Assembly (NCBI GenBank): GCA_046233115.1
Contig: JBJXHM010000017.1
Coordinates: 34,515 to 98,514, forward strand
Reading direction: 5' to 3'
Length of the DNA: 64,000 bases
From: JACOMY01 sp046233115
Lineage (GTDB): Bacteria > Pseudomonadota > Alphaproteobacteria > Kiloniellales > JACOMY01
This document shows, in pieces, positions 42,178 to 51,228 of this stretch (position 1 is its first letter; each line of letters starts with the position of its first letter). The notes beneath the pieces were generated by a model. That model ran no database searches. It saw nothing but the letters and a program-made list of their open reading frames with translations, and had not been told where the DNA came from. Position numbers and translations under genes: made by a program.

Positions 42178-42852
42178 ATGAACGCTAAGCACATCGTGAT
42201 CGACCGACGCAAGATTCTGACCGGAATGGCCGTGCTGCCGCTCGTGGCTGCGCTGCCCGGCCGTCTGCGCGCCGAGGACAAGGCCGAGCAGAGCGAGGCG
42301 CCGGAGATCGTGCTGGAGCCCGATGCCCGCGGCCTGCTGCCCGACGACCACATGCTGGGCAGCCCCGACGCGCCCACGGTGCTGATCGAGTACGCCTCGC
42401 TGAGCTGCCCACACTGCGCACACTTCCAGGAGACGGTCTTTCCGGAGCTGCAGAAGAACTGGATCGAGGCGGGCAAGCTGCTCTACGTCTTCCGCGACTT
42501 CCCGCTGAACGCACCGGCACTCTGGGCGGCGATGCTGGCGCAGTGCCTGGAGGGCGATGCCTACTTCGCCTTCGTCGACATGGTCTTCCGCGAGCAGCGC
42601 AACTGGCTGACGGCCGAGGACCCCGGCGCAAAGCTGTTCGAGCTGAGCCAGCTGGCTGGCTTCGACAAGGCGCGCTTCGAGAGCTGCATCAGCAACGAGG
42701 ACACCTTCAACCGCATGGTCGCCGGCATCCAGCATGCCGAGAAGGTCTATGACGTCGACGCGACGCCGACCCTGATCCTGAACGGCGAGAAGGTGCAACC
42801 GAGCAACTACGAGGAGCTCTCCGGCCTGATCGCCGAGAGCCAGGGAAGCTAG
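42178..42852 (+). CDS. DsbA-family thiol:disulfide oxidoreductase
   Basis: A 224-aa exported thioredoxin-fold protein. The signal contains DRRKILTGMAVLPLVAALPG (possible Tat-type RR). The active site is Cys77-Pro-His-Cys80 (SLSCPHCAHFQETVFP), followed by VFRDFPLNAPALWAA and the cis-Pro loop VDATPTLILNG. It fits the alphaproteobacterial DsbA/DsbG group encoded next to smc. ATG 42178 chosen; an upstream GTG at 42166 is possible. Confidence 0.92.
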   Translation: MNAKHIVIDRRKILTGMAVLPLVAALPGRLRAEDKAEQSEAPEIVLEPDARGLLPDDHMLGSPDAPTVLIEYASLSCPHCAHFQETVFPELQKNWIEAGKLLYVFRDFPLNAPALWAAMLAQCLEGDAYFAFVDMVFREQRNWLTAEDPGAKLFELSQLAGFDKARFESCISNEDTFNRMVAGIQHAEKVYDVDATPTLILNGEKVQPSNYEELSGLIAESQGS

Positions 42853-42878
42853 GTCCCGAGCGGGCGGAAGGAGGGGGA

Positions 42879-45800
42879 TTGCTGCAGTTCAAGCGTCTGC
42901 GTCTGGCCGGCTTCAAGTCCTTCGTCGACTCGACCGAGCTGATCATCGAGCCCGGCACCACTGGGATCGTCGGACCGAACGGCTGCGGCAAGTCCAACCT
43001 GGTGGAGGCCCTGCGCTGGGTCATGGGCGAGACCTCCGCCAAGCGCATGCGTGGCGGCGAGATGGACGACGTCATCTTCGCCGGCACGCAGAGCCGCCCC
43101 GCCCGCAACCTGGCCGAAGTCTCCCTGCTGCTCGACAACTCCACCCGCCTGGCCGCCGCCGCATTCAATGACGACGACGAGCTGGAGGTGGTGCGCCGGA
43201 TCGAGCGCGAGCGCGGCTCCAACTACCGCGTCAACGGCCGCGAGTCGCGCGCCCGCGACGTGCAGGTCCTGTTCGCCGATGCTGCCAGCGGCGCCCAGTC
43301 CGGCGCGCTGGTGAGCCAGGGCAAGATCGGCCAGCTCGTCAACGCCAAGCCCTCCGAGCGCCGCGCGGTGCTGGAAGAGGCTGCCGGCATCACCGGCCTC
43401 TACAGCCGGCGCCACGAATCGGAGCTGCGGCTGCGTGCAGCCGAGTCCAACCTGGAGCGGCTGGAGGACGTGGTCGCCGCCCTGGAGGCGCAGCTCAACT
43501 CCTTGAAGAAGCAGGTGCGCCAGGCCAACCGCTACCGCAACCTGCAGACCCAGATCCGCCGCCTGCAGGCAATCGCGCTGCACCAGGAGGCCGAGACCAC
43601 CGCCGCCCAGCAGGCCGAGGCCGAGCAGCGTCTGCGCGCCCTGGAGGTCCAGGTCGGCAGCCGCAGCGAGGAGGTTGCCATCGCCACCCGGCGTGAGGCC
43701 GAGGCGGCCGAGGCCCTGCCGCCGCTGCGTGACGCCGAGGCGGTCTCCGCCGCCAAGCTGCAGAAGCTGACCCTCGACCGCGATGCGCTGACCCGCGAGC
43801 TCGCCCGTCTGGACGAGGCGATCAAGGCCGCCGACGAGCGCCTGCAGCAGATCGAGCGCGACCGCGGCCGCGCCCAGGGCCAGGTGCTGGACGCCGGCAA
43901 CGCGCTGACCAACCTGGAGAGCGAACGCGAGCGCCTGGAGGAGAGCCTGCCGGAGCGCGCCGAGGAGCAAGGCCGCCTGGAGGCCCAGCTCGCCGAGACC
44001 ACAGCGCTGGTGGCCGAGGGCGAGGAAAGCCTGCAGCGTCTGACGCAGTCGCTGGCCCAGGACGAGGCCAGCCGCCGCGGCGCGGAGGAACGCCAGCGCG
44101 AGCTGCAACGCCGCCGCGACCGCCTGGCCCGCGAGGCCGAAGAGGCCGAGCGGGAGATCACCCGCCTGCAGGGCGAGCAGGCCGCCCAGGGCTCGCTCAG
44201 CGAGTTGGAGACGGCTGTTACCGAAGCCGAGGCTGCACTGGAACGCCTGGCCGGCGAGGTCGAGGCAGCCCGCGAGCGCCAGCAACAGTCCAGCGCCGAC
44301 CTGGACCGCGACCGTCGCAGCCTGGCCGACCTGGAACGCGAGTTGGAGCGCCTGGCCGGCGAAGCCGCCGGCCTGGCCGCCGTGATCGCCCCCGACGAGG
44401 GCCAGACCTGGCCGCCGCTGCTGGACCGCGTCAGCGTCGCCAAGGGCTACGAGGTGGCTCTGGGGGCAGCGCTGGGCGAAGACATCTCAGCCCCCGACGC
44501 CGCCGAGGCGCCGGTGCACTGGACCGAACTCCCTGCGCTGGAAGCAGCGGCCTTCCCACCCGGTGTCGATCCGCTGGCCGGCAAGGTGAAGGGGCCGGCG
44601 GCACTGGCCCGCCGCCTGTCGCGCATCGGCCTGGTCGCTGATGCGGCCACCGGCGACGCCCTGCAGGCCCAGTTGCTGCCCGGCCAGCGCCTGGTCAGCA
44701 AGGCCGGCGACCTCTGGCGCTGGGACGGCTTCGTCGCCCGCGCCGACGCGCCCAGCGCCGCGGCCCAGCGGCTGGCCCAGCGCAATCGCCTGACCGAGCT
44801 GGAAGCCCAGGTCGCCGAGCGCCGCCCGAAGGTCGAGGCGGGCCGGGCCGCCCTGGCGACCCTGGAGCAGGCCGCCAAGTCCGCCGCCGCCGAAGAGCAG
44901 AGCGCACGGCGCGCCCAGGGCGAGGCCTCGCGCACCCTGGAGGCCGCGCGCGCCCGCCAGGCCAAGCTGGCCCGCAACCTGGCAGCCAGCGAGACCCGCC
45001 TGGCCGCACTGGGCGAGGCCCAGACCCGGCGCAAGGCCGATGCCGCCGAGATCGCCGCCAGCCTGACCGAGGTCGAGGCCGGCCTGTCCGCTTTGCCCGA
45101 CCTGGCACGTGCTCGCCAGGCGGTTCAGGAGGCGCGCACCGCCCTGTCGCAGCAGCGCAACCAGGCCGGCGAGCAGCGCAGCGCGCTGGAGCGCCTGCGC
45201 CGCGAGTCCGAGGTGGCCCAGGCCCGCCTGAAGGCGATCGGCGAGGAGCGCCGGTCCTGGGGCGAGCGCCGCGAGGCGGCACAGCGCCACGAGGCAGAGC
45301 TGGGCGAGCGCGCAGAAACCACTCAGCAGGAACGCGACCGCCTGAAGCAGCAGCCGGTCGAGATCACCGAGCGTCAGGGCCGCCTCGCCGAGCTGATCAA
45401 GGAGGCGGAGCTGGAACGCCGCACCGCCGCCGACCGCCTGGCGGAGGCCGAGACCGCGCTGGCCCAGGCCCGCCGCCACCTGAAGGAGAGCGAGACCGCT
45501 CTGGGCTCGGAGCGCGAGGACAAGGTGCGCGCCGAGGCTGCCGTAGAGGCGGCGCAGGAGGCTCAGTCCAACCTGATCCGGCGGGTGCGCGAGACCCTGG
45601 ACTGCCCGCCCTACGCCATCCTGGTGACCGCCGGCATCGACCCCGAGGAGAGCTTCCCGCCGTCCGACGAGGTCGAGGAGAAGCTGCAGCGTCTGCTGCG
45701 CGAGCGCGAGTCGATGGGGCCGGTGAACCTGCGCGCCGAGATCGAGGCCGGCGAACTGGAGACCCAGATCGCCGACCTACTGCGCGAGCGCGAGGACCTG

Positions 45801-46340
45801 ACCCAGGCCATCGCCCGCCTGCGCCAGGGCATCTCCACCCTGAACAAGGAAGGCCGGGCCCGGCTGATGGAGGCCTACACCCAGGTCGACAAGCACTTCT
45901 CGGACCTGTTCCAGCGCCTCTTCGGCGGCGGCCGTGCGCACCTGGCGCTGACCGGCTCCGACGACCCGCTGGAGGCCGGGCTGGAGATCATGGCGAGCCC
46001 GCCGGGCAAGAAGCTGCAGGTGCTCTCGCTGTTGTCGGGCGGCGAGCAGGCGCTGACCGCGCTCGCCCTCCTCTTCGCCGTCTTCCGCACCAACCCGGCA
46101 CCGATCTGCGTGCTGGACGAGGTCGATGCGCCGCTGGACGACGCCAACGTCGACCGCTTCTGCGCGCTGGTGCATCAGATGGCGGACGAGACCAAGACCC
46201 GTTTCCTGGTGATCACCCACCACCGACTGACCATGGCCCGCATGGACCGCCTGTTCGGCGTGACCATGGCCGAGCGCGGCATCTCTCAGCTCGTCTCGGT
46301 GAACCTGACCGAGGCCGAAGAGCTGCGGGAGAGCGCCTAG
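42879..46340 (+). CDS. smc: Chromosome segregation SMC ATPase
   Basis: A 1153-aa SMC protein that organises and helps segregate the chromosome with ScpA/ScpB. Walker A GPNGCGKS is at residues 32-39; long coiled coils flank a hinge at about 500-630; the C-terminal head has the signature LSGGE at 1052-1056 and Walker B VLDEVD near 1078. The start is TTG 42879, supported by a strong GGAAGGAGGGGG immediately upstream and a family-typical N-terminus LQFKRLRLAGFKSFVD. It follows dsbA by 26 bp and overlaps the next gene's GTG by one base. Confidence 0.97.
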   Translation: MLQFKRLRLAGFKSFVDSTELIIEPGTTGIVGPNGCGKSNLVEALRWVMGETSAKRMRGGEMDDVIFAGTQSRPARNLAEVSLLLDNSTRLAAAAFNDDDELEVVRRIERERGSNYRVNGRESRARDVQVLFADAASGAQSGALVSQGKIGQLVNAKPSERRAVLEEAAGITGLYSRRHESELRLRAAESNLERLEDVVAALEAQLNSLKKQVRQANRYRNLQTQIRRLQAIALHQEAETTAAQQAEAEQRLRALEVQVGSRSEEVAIATRREAEAAEALPPLRDAEAVSAAKLQKLTLDRDALTRELARLDEAIKAADERLQQIERDRGRAQGQVLDAGNALTNLESERERLEESLPERAEEQGRLEAQLAETTALVAEGEESLQRLTQSLAQDEASRRGAEERQRELQRRRDRLAREAEEAEREITRLQGEQAAQGSLSELETAVTEAEAALERLAGEVEAARERQQQSSADLDRDRRSLADLERELERLAGEAAGLAAVIAPDEGQTWPPLLDRVSVAKGYEVALGAALGEDISAPDAAEAPVHWTELPALEAAAFPPGVDPLAGKVKGPAALARRLSRIGLVADAATGDALQAQLLPGQRLVSKAGDLWRWDGFVARADAPSAAAQRLAQRNRLTELEAQVAERRPKVEAGRAALATLEQAAKSAAAEEQSARRAQGEASRTLEAARARQAKLARNLAASETRLAALGEAQTRRKADAAEIAASLTEVEAGLSALPDLARARQAVQEARTALSQQRNQAGEQRSALERLRRESEVAQARLKAIGEERRSWGERREAAQRHEAELGERAETTQQERDRLKQQPVEITERQGRLAELIKEAELERRTAADRLAEAETALAQARRHLKESETALGSEREDKVRAEAAVEAAQEAQSNLIRRVRETLDCPPYAILVTAGIDPEESFPPSDEVEEKLQRLLRERESMGPVNLRAEIEAGELETQIADLLREREDLTQAIARLRQGISTLNKEGRARLMEAYTQVDKHFSDLFQRLFGGGRAHLALTGSDDPLEAGLEIMASPPGKKLQVLSLLSGGEQALTALALLFAVFRTNPAPICVLDEVDAPLDDANVDRFCALVHQMADETKTRFLVITHHRLTMARMDRLFGVTMAERGISQLVSVNLTEAEELRESA

Positions 46341-46858
46341 TGCACGAAGAACTCTTGAAGGCCTTGGAGCAGGCCGATCGCCACCCGGTCGGCGGTCTGG
46401 TGACCTGGCGCGGCGCCTGCCGCGAGGAGTGGCTGGACTACAATGGCCACATGAACGAGTCCTACTACCTGCTGATCATGAGCTGGGGCACCGACGGGTT
46501 CATGGACCTCACCGGCTGCGACCAGGCCTATCGCGACAGCGGCCAGGGCACGCTCTACACGCTTGAGACCCACATCCGCTATTTCCGCGAAGTGAAGGTG
46601 GGTCAGCCGCTGCTGGTGACCAGCCAGCTCTTCGAACGCGACGCCAAGCGCATGCGCCTCTACAACCGCACCTTCGTCGAGGGCGAGGACGAGCCCTCCG
46701 CGGCGGCCGAGTTCCTGCTGCTCCACGTGGCCGGCGTCCCGCCCCGCTCCGCCCCCTTCGGCGCCCCGATGATGGCGGCGCTGGCCCGGCTGGATCGTCT
46801 GCAGGCCGACCTGGCCCCGCCCGAGGACGCCGGACGCGGTATCAAGCTGAAGCGCTAG
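46340..46858 (+). CDS. Hotdog-fold thioesterase, betainyl-CoA thioesterase-like
   Basis: 172 aa from GTG 46340, whose first base is the last base of the smc stop. The hotdog motif EWLDYNGHMNESYYLLIMSWGTDGFMD plus LYTLETHIRYFREVKVGQPL fits acyl-CoA thioesterases, especially the group linked to carnitine breakdown (CdhB, releasing glycine betaine). No carnitine genes are seen next to it, so the exact acyl group is not certain. Confidence 0.8.
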   Translation: MHEELLKALEQADRHPVGGLVTWRGACREEWLDYNGHMNESYYLLIMSWGTDGFMDLTGCDQAYRDSGQGTLYTLETHIRYFREVKVGQPLLVTSQLFERDAKRMRLYNRTFVEGEDEPSAAAEFLLLHVAGVPPRSAPFGAPMMAALARLDRLQADLAPPEDAGRGIKLKR

Positions 46859-46862
46859 ACTG

Positions 46863-46983
46863 TGTTGAGTTAACGCGGCACCGGCCCGCACCCCCGCCCT
46901 GCCGCCCACGGAAGTATCCTGGTACTGGGCGACCGGGCGGGGGTGCGGGCCGGTGCCGGTTCAAACAGAGCGCTACACGCTCT
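46863..46983. repeat. Palindromic repeat element, copy B
   Basis: Arms at 46876-46898 (CGGCACCGG...CCCCCGCC) and 46936-46958 pair perfectly over 23 bp. The loop holds GCCCACGGAAGTATCCTG and TGGGC as in copy A at 2317-2448, and the flanks TGTTGAGTTAA and TTCAAACAGAGCGC also match. Relative to copy A the loop is shorter by about 10 bases and two stem pairs are changed on both sides. It starts 5 bp after the thioesterase stop. Confidence 0.8.
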
Positions 46984-47103
46984 AGGCGGACTGCGGCGAA
47001 TCCAACCTACACCTTGTTTTTCAAGGATAATCGTCCAGCCTGCTGTTGCCAGCAGGCTGCGCCCTCGGCCATGCTTGCGGCAGCAGGAAGGGAAGCGGTC
47101 GTC

Positions 47104-48033
47104 ATGAGCATTCTGCACAAGTCCGATTGGGCCAACGAGGGCCCCTGGCGCGATGCCTGGGCCAAACAGGCGCCGGGCCGGCGGATCCAGGTCTACCCCG
47201 ACATCGAGGACCCGGAGGCGGTGCGCTACGCCCTGGTGTGGGATCCGCCGCCGGGCTTGCTGGCCAGCCTGCCGAACCTTGAGATCATCTTCTCGATCGG
47301 CGCCGGCATCGACCACATCACCAAGGACCCGGAGCGGCCCAAGCACCTGCCGGTGGTTCGTATGGTCGAAGATGGCCTGACTCAGGGGATGAGCGAGTTC
47401 GTCGCGCTGTCGGTGCTCTGGCATCACCGCGACATGGCCGACTTCGCCCTGCAGCAGCGCGACAAGGTCTGGAGCGAGATCGAGCCGGTCCTGGCCAAGG
47501 ACCGCACCGTGGGCTTCCTCGGCATGGGCGCGCTGGCCAGTGATGCGGCCGCCAAGCTGCAGACCTTCGGCTTCCGCATCCTGGGCTGGGCGCGCGGACC
47601 GAAGAGCGTTCCGGGTGTGGAGATGCATCACGGCGAGGACGGGCTGGACGAGGTACTGAAGGCCAGCGAGATCCTGGTCCTGCTGCTGCCGCTGACCGCC
47701 CAGACCGACGGCGTCCTGAATGCGCGCACCCTGGCGCTACTTCCCAAGGGGGCAGCCATCGTCAATGTCGGCCGTGGCGGGCTGATCGTCGAGGAGGCCC
47801 TGCTGGCGGCACTGGACAGCGGCCAGGTCGGCAGCGCCACCCTGGACGTCTTCCGCAACGAGCCGCTGCCCCAGGGCTCGCCCTTCTGGACCCAGCCGAA
47901 AGTGGTGGTGACGCCGCACGTCGCGGCCAAGACCATGGCCGAGACCGCGATCGCCTCGGTCATGGCCAACATCAAGCGCTACGAGGCCGGCGAGCCGCTG
48001 CTGAACGTCGTGGACTTCGATCGCGGCTATTGA
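47104..48033 (+). CDS. ghrA: D-2-hydroxyacid dehydrogenase, glyoxylate/hydroxypyruvate reductase A type
   Basis: A 309-aa NAD(P)H-dependent reductase reducing glyoxylate or hydroxypyruvate. The nucleotide motif is VGFLGMGALASDAA (about residues 138-151), catalytic Arg is in NVGRGGLIVEEAL, Glu in FRNEPLPQGSPFW and His in VVVTPHVAAKT. The short N-terminal domain and SIGAGIDHI motif fit GhrA. ATG 47104 follows GGGAAG at about 10 nt. Its end overlaps the convergent mepA-like remnant by 7 bp. Confidence 0.9.
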   Translation: MSILHKSDWANEGPWRDAWAKQAPGRRIQVYPDIEDPEAVRYALVWDPPPGLLASLPNLEIIFSIGAGIDHITKDPERPKHLPVVRMVEDGLTQGMSEFVALSVLWHHRDMADFALQQRDKVWSEIEPVLAKDRTVGFLGMGALASDAAAKLQTFGFRILGWARGPKSVPGVEMHHGEDGLDEVLKASEILVLLLPLTAQTDGVLNARTLALLPKGAAIVNVGRGGLIVEEALLAALDSGQVGSATLDVFRNEPLPQGSPFWTQPKVVVTPHVAAKTMAETAIASVMANIKRYEAGEPLLNVVDFDRGY

Positions 48034-48740
48034 GCCGAACCGCAAGGAAAGCGGAAGTCGACGTGGTAGTGATCGTCGTGCTGAACCCAGGAGGGCTGCC
48101 GGTTGAACGCAACGGCCGCCCTGAGTTCCGGCCCCTTGCTCGTTGCAAACAGCCGCTCCTGGAGGTCGGGGGCGAGAAAGACGCGCTGGATGTCTCCGCC
48201 GTGCGCCTTCGCCGCTGTTCGCAAGGCGATCAGATGGTACGCGATGGCATCGAAGTCGATGGTTCCGATCGGTGATCTGCCCTCGGCGTCGAAATCCAGG
48301 TCATAGCCGAATCGGTTGGTGAGGGAGGTCGGTAGCCGCCGCCCCTCCGTGAGCGGCACCATGAAGTCTACGGACAGTCCGTTCTGGTGCGTTCGATGCG
48401 GCGGGAAGCGGCCGCCCCAGGGAAACCCGATCTCACCATAGCGGAAGGAGACCTCCGGCCGGCTCTCCTCAAGCTCTGCATAGGCCTCCTCCAAGCTGGA
48501 AACGACTGAGGAATGCCCATAGGTCCGCAATGCGAAGACACAGGGCCAGCAATAGCTGGCGTAGTTCGGTCCGGAGAAAGGAGGGCGTTGGGCAGCGCGG
48601 AGCTGCCCGCCACCGACGTCGCCCGAGCAGCCGCTGTTACCGCCTATCGCGTCGAAGATGAGCTAGGGCAAAGCGGCGAGGCAAAGGACAGTGAGGCCTC
48701 CCAAGCCCGCCCACTTGCCAAGGCGCTTCCACCGGATCAC
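48027..48740 (-). pseudogene. mepA: Penicillin-insensitive murein endopeptidase-like gene interrupted by an amber codon
   Basis: Reading from GTG 48740 gives a classic signal peptide (VIRWKRLGKWAGLGGLTVLC, LAALP) and then TAG at 48663-48665. The same frame continues without break as LIFDAIGGNSGCSGDVGGGQ, RPPFSGPNYASYC and a mature domain with the metal-binding motif HRTHQNGLSVDFMVP and a C-terminal HDDHYHVDFRFPC, as in M74/MepA-type peptidoglycan endopeptidases. GTG 48740 overlaps the manC stop (GTGA), supporting it as the original start. Between the TAG and TTG 48530 there is no start codon, and a product from TTG would lack export and the first part of the domain. It is either a recent nonsense pseudogene, a sequencing error or a read-through case. 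Confidence 0.75.
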
Positions 48741-50131
48741 GAGCGGCCGAAGTCGTCCTGCAGGCGAACGATGTCGTCTTCCCCAAGGTAGGCGCCGGTC
48801 TGGACCTCGATCAGCTCGACCGGGATGCGGCCGGGGTTGGTCAGGCGGTGCACACTGCCCATCGGGATATAGACCGACTCGTTCTCGCGCACGATGCGGA
48901 CCTGTTCGTCGACATGGACCTCGGCGGTCCCCTTCACCACGACCCAGTGCTCGGCGCGGTGGAAATGCTTCTGCAGCGAGAGCTGGCGCCCCGGCGAGAC
49001 GACGATGCGCTTGACCTGGAAGCGGTCGCCCAGGTCGACCGTCTGGTACCAGCCCCAGGGGCGGTAGACGCGGCTGTGCACGTCCGCCTCCTCGCGCCCG
49101 GCCTCACCCAGGCCCTGCGCCAGGGTCTTCACCTCCTGCGCCCGGTCCAGGGTGGTGATCAGCAGCGCGTCCGGGGTGTCGACCACCGCCACGCCCTCCA
49201 GCCCGATCACGCAGACCAGCCGGGAGTCGGCGCGCACGTAGCTGTTGCTCACCTCGCTCAGCATGACGTCGCCCTGAACGGCGTTGCCCGCGGCATCCTT
49301 CTCCGACATGACCCAGAGTTCGCGCCAGTTGCCGACGTCGGACCAGGCGAAGTCGACCGGGATCACCGCGCGCTTGTCGGTCTTCTCCATCACCGCATAG
49401 TCGAAGGAGATCTTGCGGGCCGCGCCGAAGGCATCGCCGAGGCGCAGGTAGGTCAGGTCCTCCTGAATCGTGTCCACGGCCTCGCCGACCCGCGCCACCG
49501 TTTCGGGGTCGAGCGCACCGGCCTCCTCGAGCAGGCTCGCCGGCTTGAAGCAGAAGAGACCGCCATTCCAGAGGCACCCCTCCTCGATCAAGGCCTTGGC
49601 GCGTTCGAGCTCGGGCTTCTCCAGAAAGGTCTCGATCCGCCGGCCCGCACCGGCCGCAGCGCCGGGGCGGATATAGCCGTACTCGGTGGCCGGCCGCGTC
49701 GGGCTGATGCCGAAGGTGACGATGTCGCCTTGGCCGGCCAGCTCGGCGGCCTTGCCGGCGGCGGCCTGGAAGGCCGCCGTATCGGGGATGATATGGTCGG
49801 ACGGCATCACCAGCACGGTTGCCTCGGGATCGCGCCTGGCGGCCAGGTAGGCGGCCGCCAGGATCGCCGGGAAGGTGTCGCGCCCCTCCGGTTCCAGCAC
49901 GATCTCGGCGCCGACGCCCAGCTCCTTGAGCTGCTCTTCGATCAGGAAGCGATAGTCATTGCCGGCGATCACCAGCGGATCGGCGAAGTCCTCGCCGACC
50001 ACCCGGGCGATGGTCTCCTGAAACAGCGACCGCGGTCCCAGGGCGTCGACCAGTTGCTTGGGATAGCTCTTGCGCGAAAGCGGCCAAAGCCTGGTACCGG
50101 ATCCGCCGCAGAGGATAACGGGAATGATCAT
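48737..50131 (-). CDS. manC: Mannose-1-phosphate guanylyltransferase / mannose-6-phosphate isomerase
   Basis: A 464-aa bifunctional enzyme producing GDP-mannose. The nucleotidyltransferase motif GGSGTRLWPLSRKSYPKQ is at about residues 9-26; FLEKPELERA and VMEKTDKRAVIPVDFAWSDVGNW follow. The C-terminal cupin-type isomerase region has VYRPWGWYQTVDLGDRFQVK and LSLQKHFHRAEHWVVVKG. It provides the substrate for the Gmd-Fcl pathway upstream in the same operon. Confidence 0.95.
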   Translation of the reverse strand: MIIPVILCGGSGTRLWPLSRKSYPKQLVDALGPRSLFQETIARVVGEDFADPLVIAGNDYRFLIEEQLKELGVGAEIVLEPEGRDTFPAILAAAYLAARRDPEATVLVMPSDHIIPDTAAFQAAAGKAAELAGQGDIVTFGISPTRPATEYGYIRPGAAAGAGRRIETFLEKPELERAKALIEEGCLWNGGLFCFKPASLLEEAGALDPETVARVGEAVDTIQEDLTYLRLGDAFGAARKISFDYAVMEKTDKRAVIPVDFAWSDVGNWRELWVMSEKDAAGNAVQGDVMLSEVSNSYVRADSRLVCVIGLEGVAVVDTPDALLITTLDRAQEVKTLAQGLGEAGREEADVHSRVYRPWGWYQTVDLGDRFQVKRIVVSPGRQLSLQKHFHRAEHWVVVKGTAEVHVDEQVRIVRENESVYIPMGSVHRLTNPGRIPVELIEVQTGAYLGEDDIVRLQDDFGRS

Positions 50132-50226
50132 GCACGCCCTCGTTTGTTCGTGACCCGCTCATCAACACCCTCGGTCGTTCGTTGCCCACATCGGCGGAAA
50201 CGACGGAGGCCGACCCTGGCTTGCGG

Positions 50227-51195
50227 CTACCGGCGGATCTCGCCGCCTTCGGAGAGGCGAGAGCGGAACCAGTCATAAGTCTGAGTGATACCTTCCTTCA
50301 AGCCGATCTTGGCGGTCCACCCCATTTCCGTGAGCCGCGTGACGTCCATCAGCTTGCGCGGCGTGCCGTCCGGCTTGCTGGGGTCGAAGACCAGATCGGC
50401 CTCGAGGCCCACCGTCTCGGCGATGGTTTCCGCCAGTTCGCGGATCGAGACGTCGCTACCGACCCCGACGTTCACGTGCTCGGCCCCCGAATAGGTCTTC
50501 AGCAGGTAGACCAACGCATCGGACAGGTCATCGACATGCATGAACTCACGCCGCGGATTGCCGCTGCCCCAGACCGCCAGAGTCTTGTCTCCGGCCGCCT
50601 TCGCCTCATGTGCCTTGCGCATCAGCGCCGGCAGCACGTGACTGTTGGCCAGGTCGAAGTTGTCTCCCGGTCCGTAGAGGTTGGTCGGCATGGCGGAGAT
50701 GTAGTCGCGGCCGTACTGCGCGCGATAGGCCTGGCAGAGCTTGATCCCGGCGATCTTGGCGATCGCATACCACTCGTTGGTGGCCTCCAGCGGCCCGGTC
50801 AGCAAGCAGTCTTCCGGCATCGGCTGCGGCGCCAGCCGCGGATAGATGCAGGACGACCCCAGGAACAGCACGCGATCGATATCGACCTGATGCGCCCCAT
50901 GGATCAGGTTGGCCTCGATCATCAGGTTTTCGTAGAGAAACTCGGCCGGATAGCTGTTGTTGGCCTGGATGCCGCCGACCTTGGCCGCCGCCACGATCAC
51001 GCAGTCGGGCTTCTCTTTCTCCAAGTAGGCGAGGGTCGCGGGCTGGGACAGCAGGTCAAGCTCGGCGCGACCGGCGGTCAGGATGGTGCAGTCCTCCTGC
51101 TCCAGCCGTCGCACCAGGCCGGACCCGACCATGCCCCGATGGCCCGCCACGAAGATTCGCTTGCCGGTGAGCGGAAAGACGACGTCGCTGGTCAT
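50227..51195 (-). CDS. fcl: GDP-L-fucose synthase
   Basis: A 322-aa short-chain-type epimerase/reductase finishing GDP-L-fucose synthesis from GDP-4-keto-6-deoxymannose. NADP motif GHRGMVGS near residue 18; NEWYAIAKIAG holds the catalytic Tyr-x3-Lys; SSCIYPRLAPQPMPEDCLL and NLYGPGDNFD are typical of Fcl/WcaG. It lies 33 bp after gmd. Confidence 0.95.
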   Translation of the reverse strand: MTSDVVFPLTGKRIFVAGHRGMVGSGLVRRLEQEDCTILTAGRAELDLLSQPATLAYLEKEKPDCVIVAAAKVGGIQANNSYPAEFLYENLMIEANLIHGAHQVDIDRVLFLGSSCIYPRLAPQPMPEDCLLTGPLEATNEWYAIAKIAGIKLCQAYRAQYGRDYISAMPTNLYGPGDNFDLANSHVLPALMRKAHEAKAAGDKTLAVWGSGNPRREFMHVDDLSDALVYLLKTYSGAEHVNVGVGSDVSIRELAETIAETVGLEADLVFDPSKPDGTPRKLMDVTRLTEMGWTAKIGLKEGITQTYDWFRSRLSEGGEIRR

Positions 51196-51228
51196 CTGGA
51201 AACCTCCGGAAGGGTTCGGACTGCAGAT

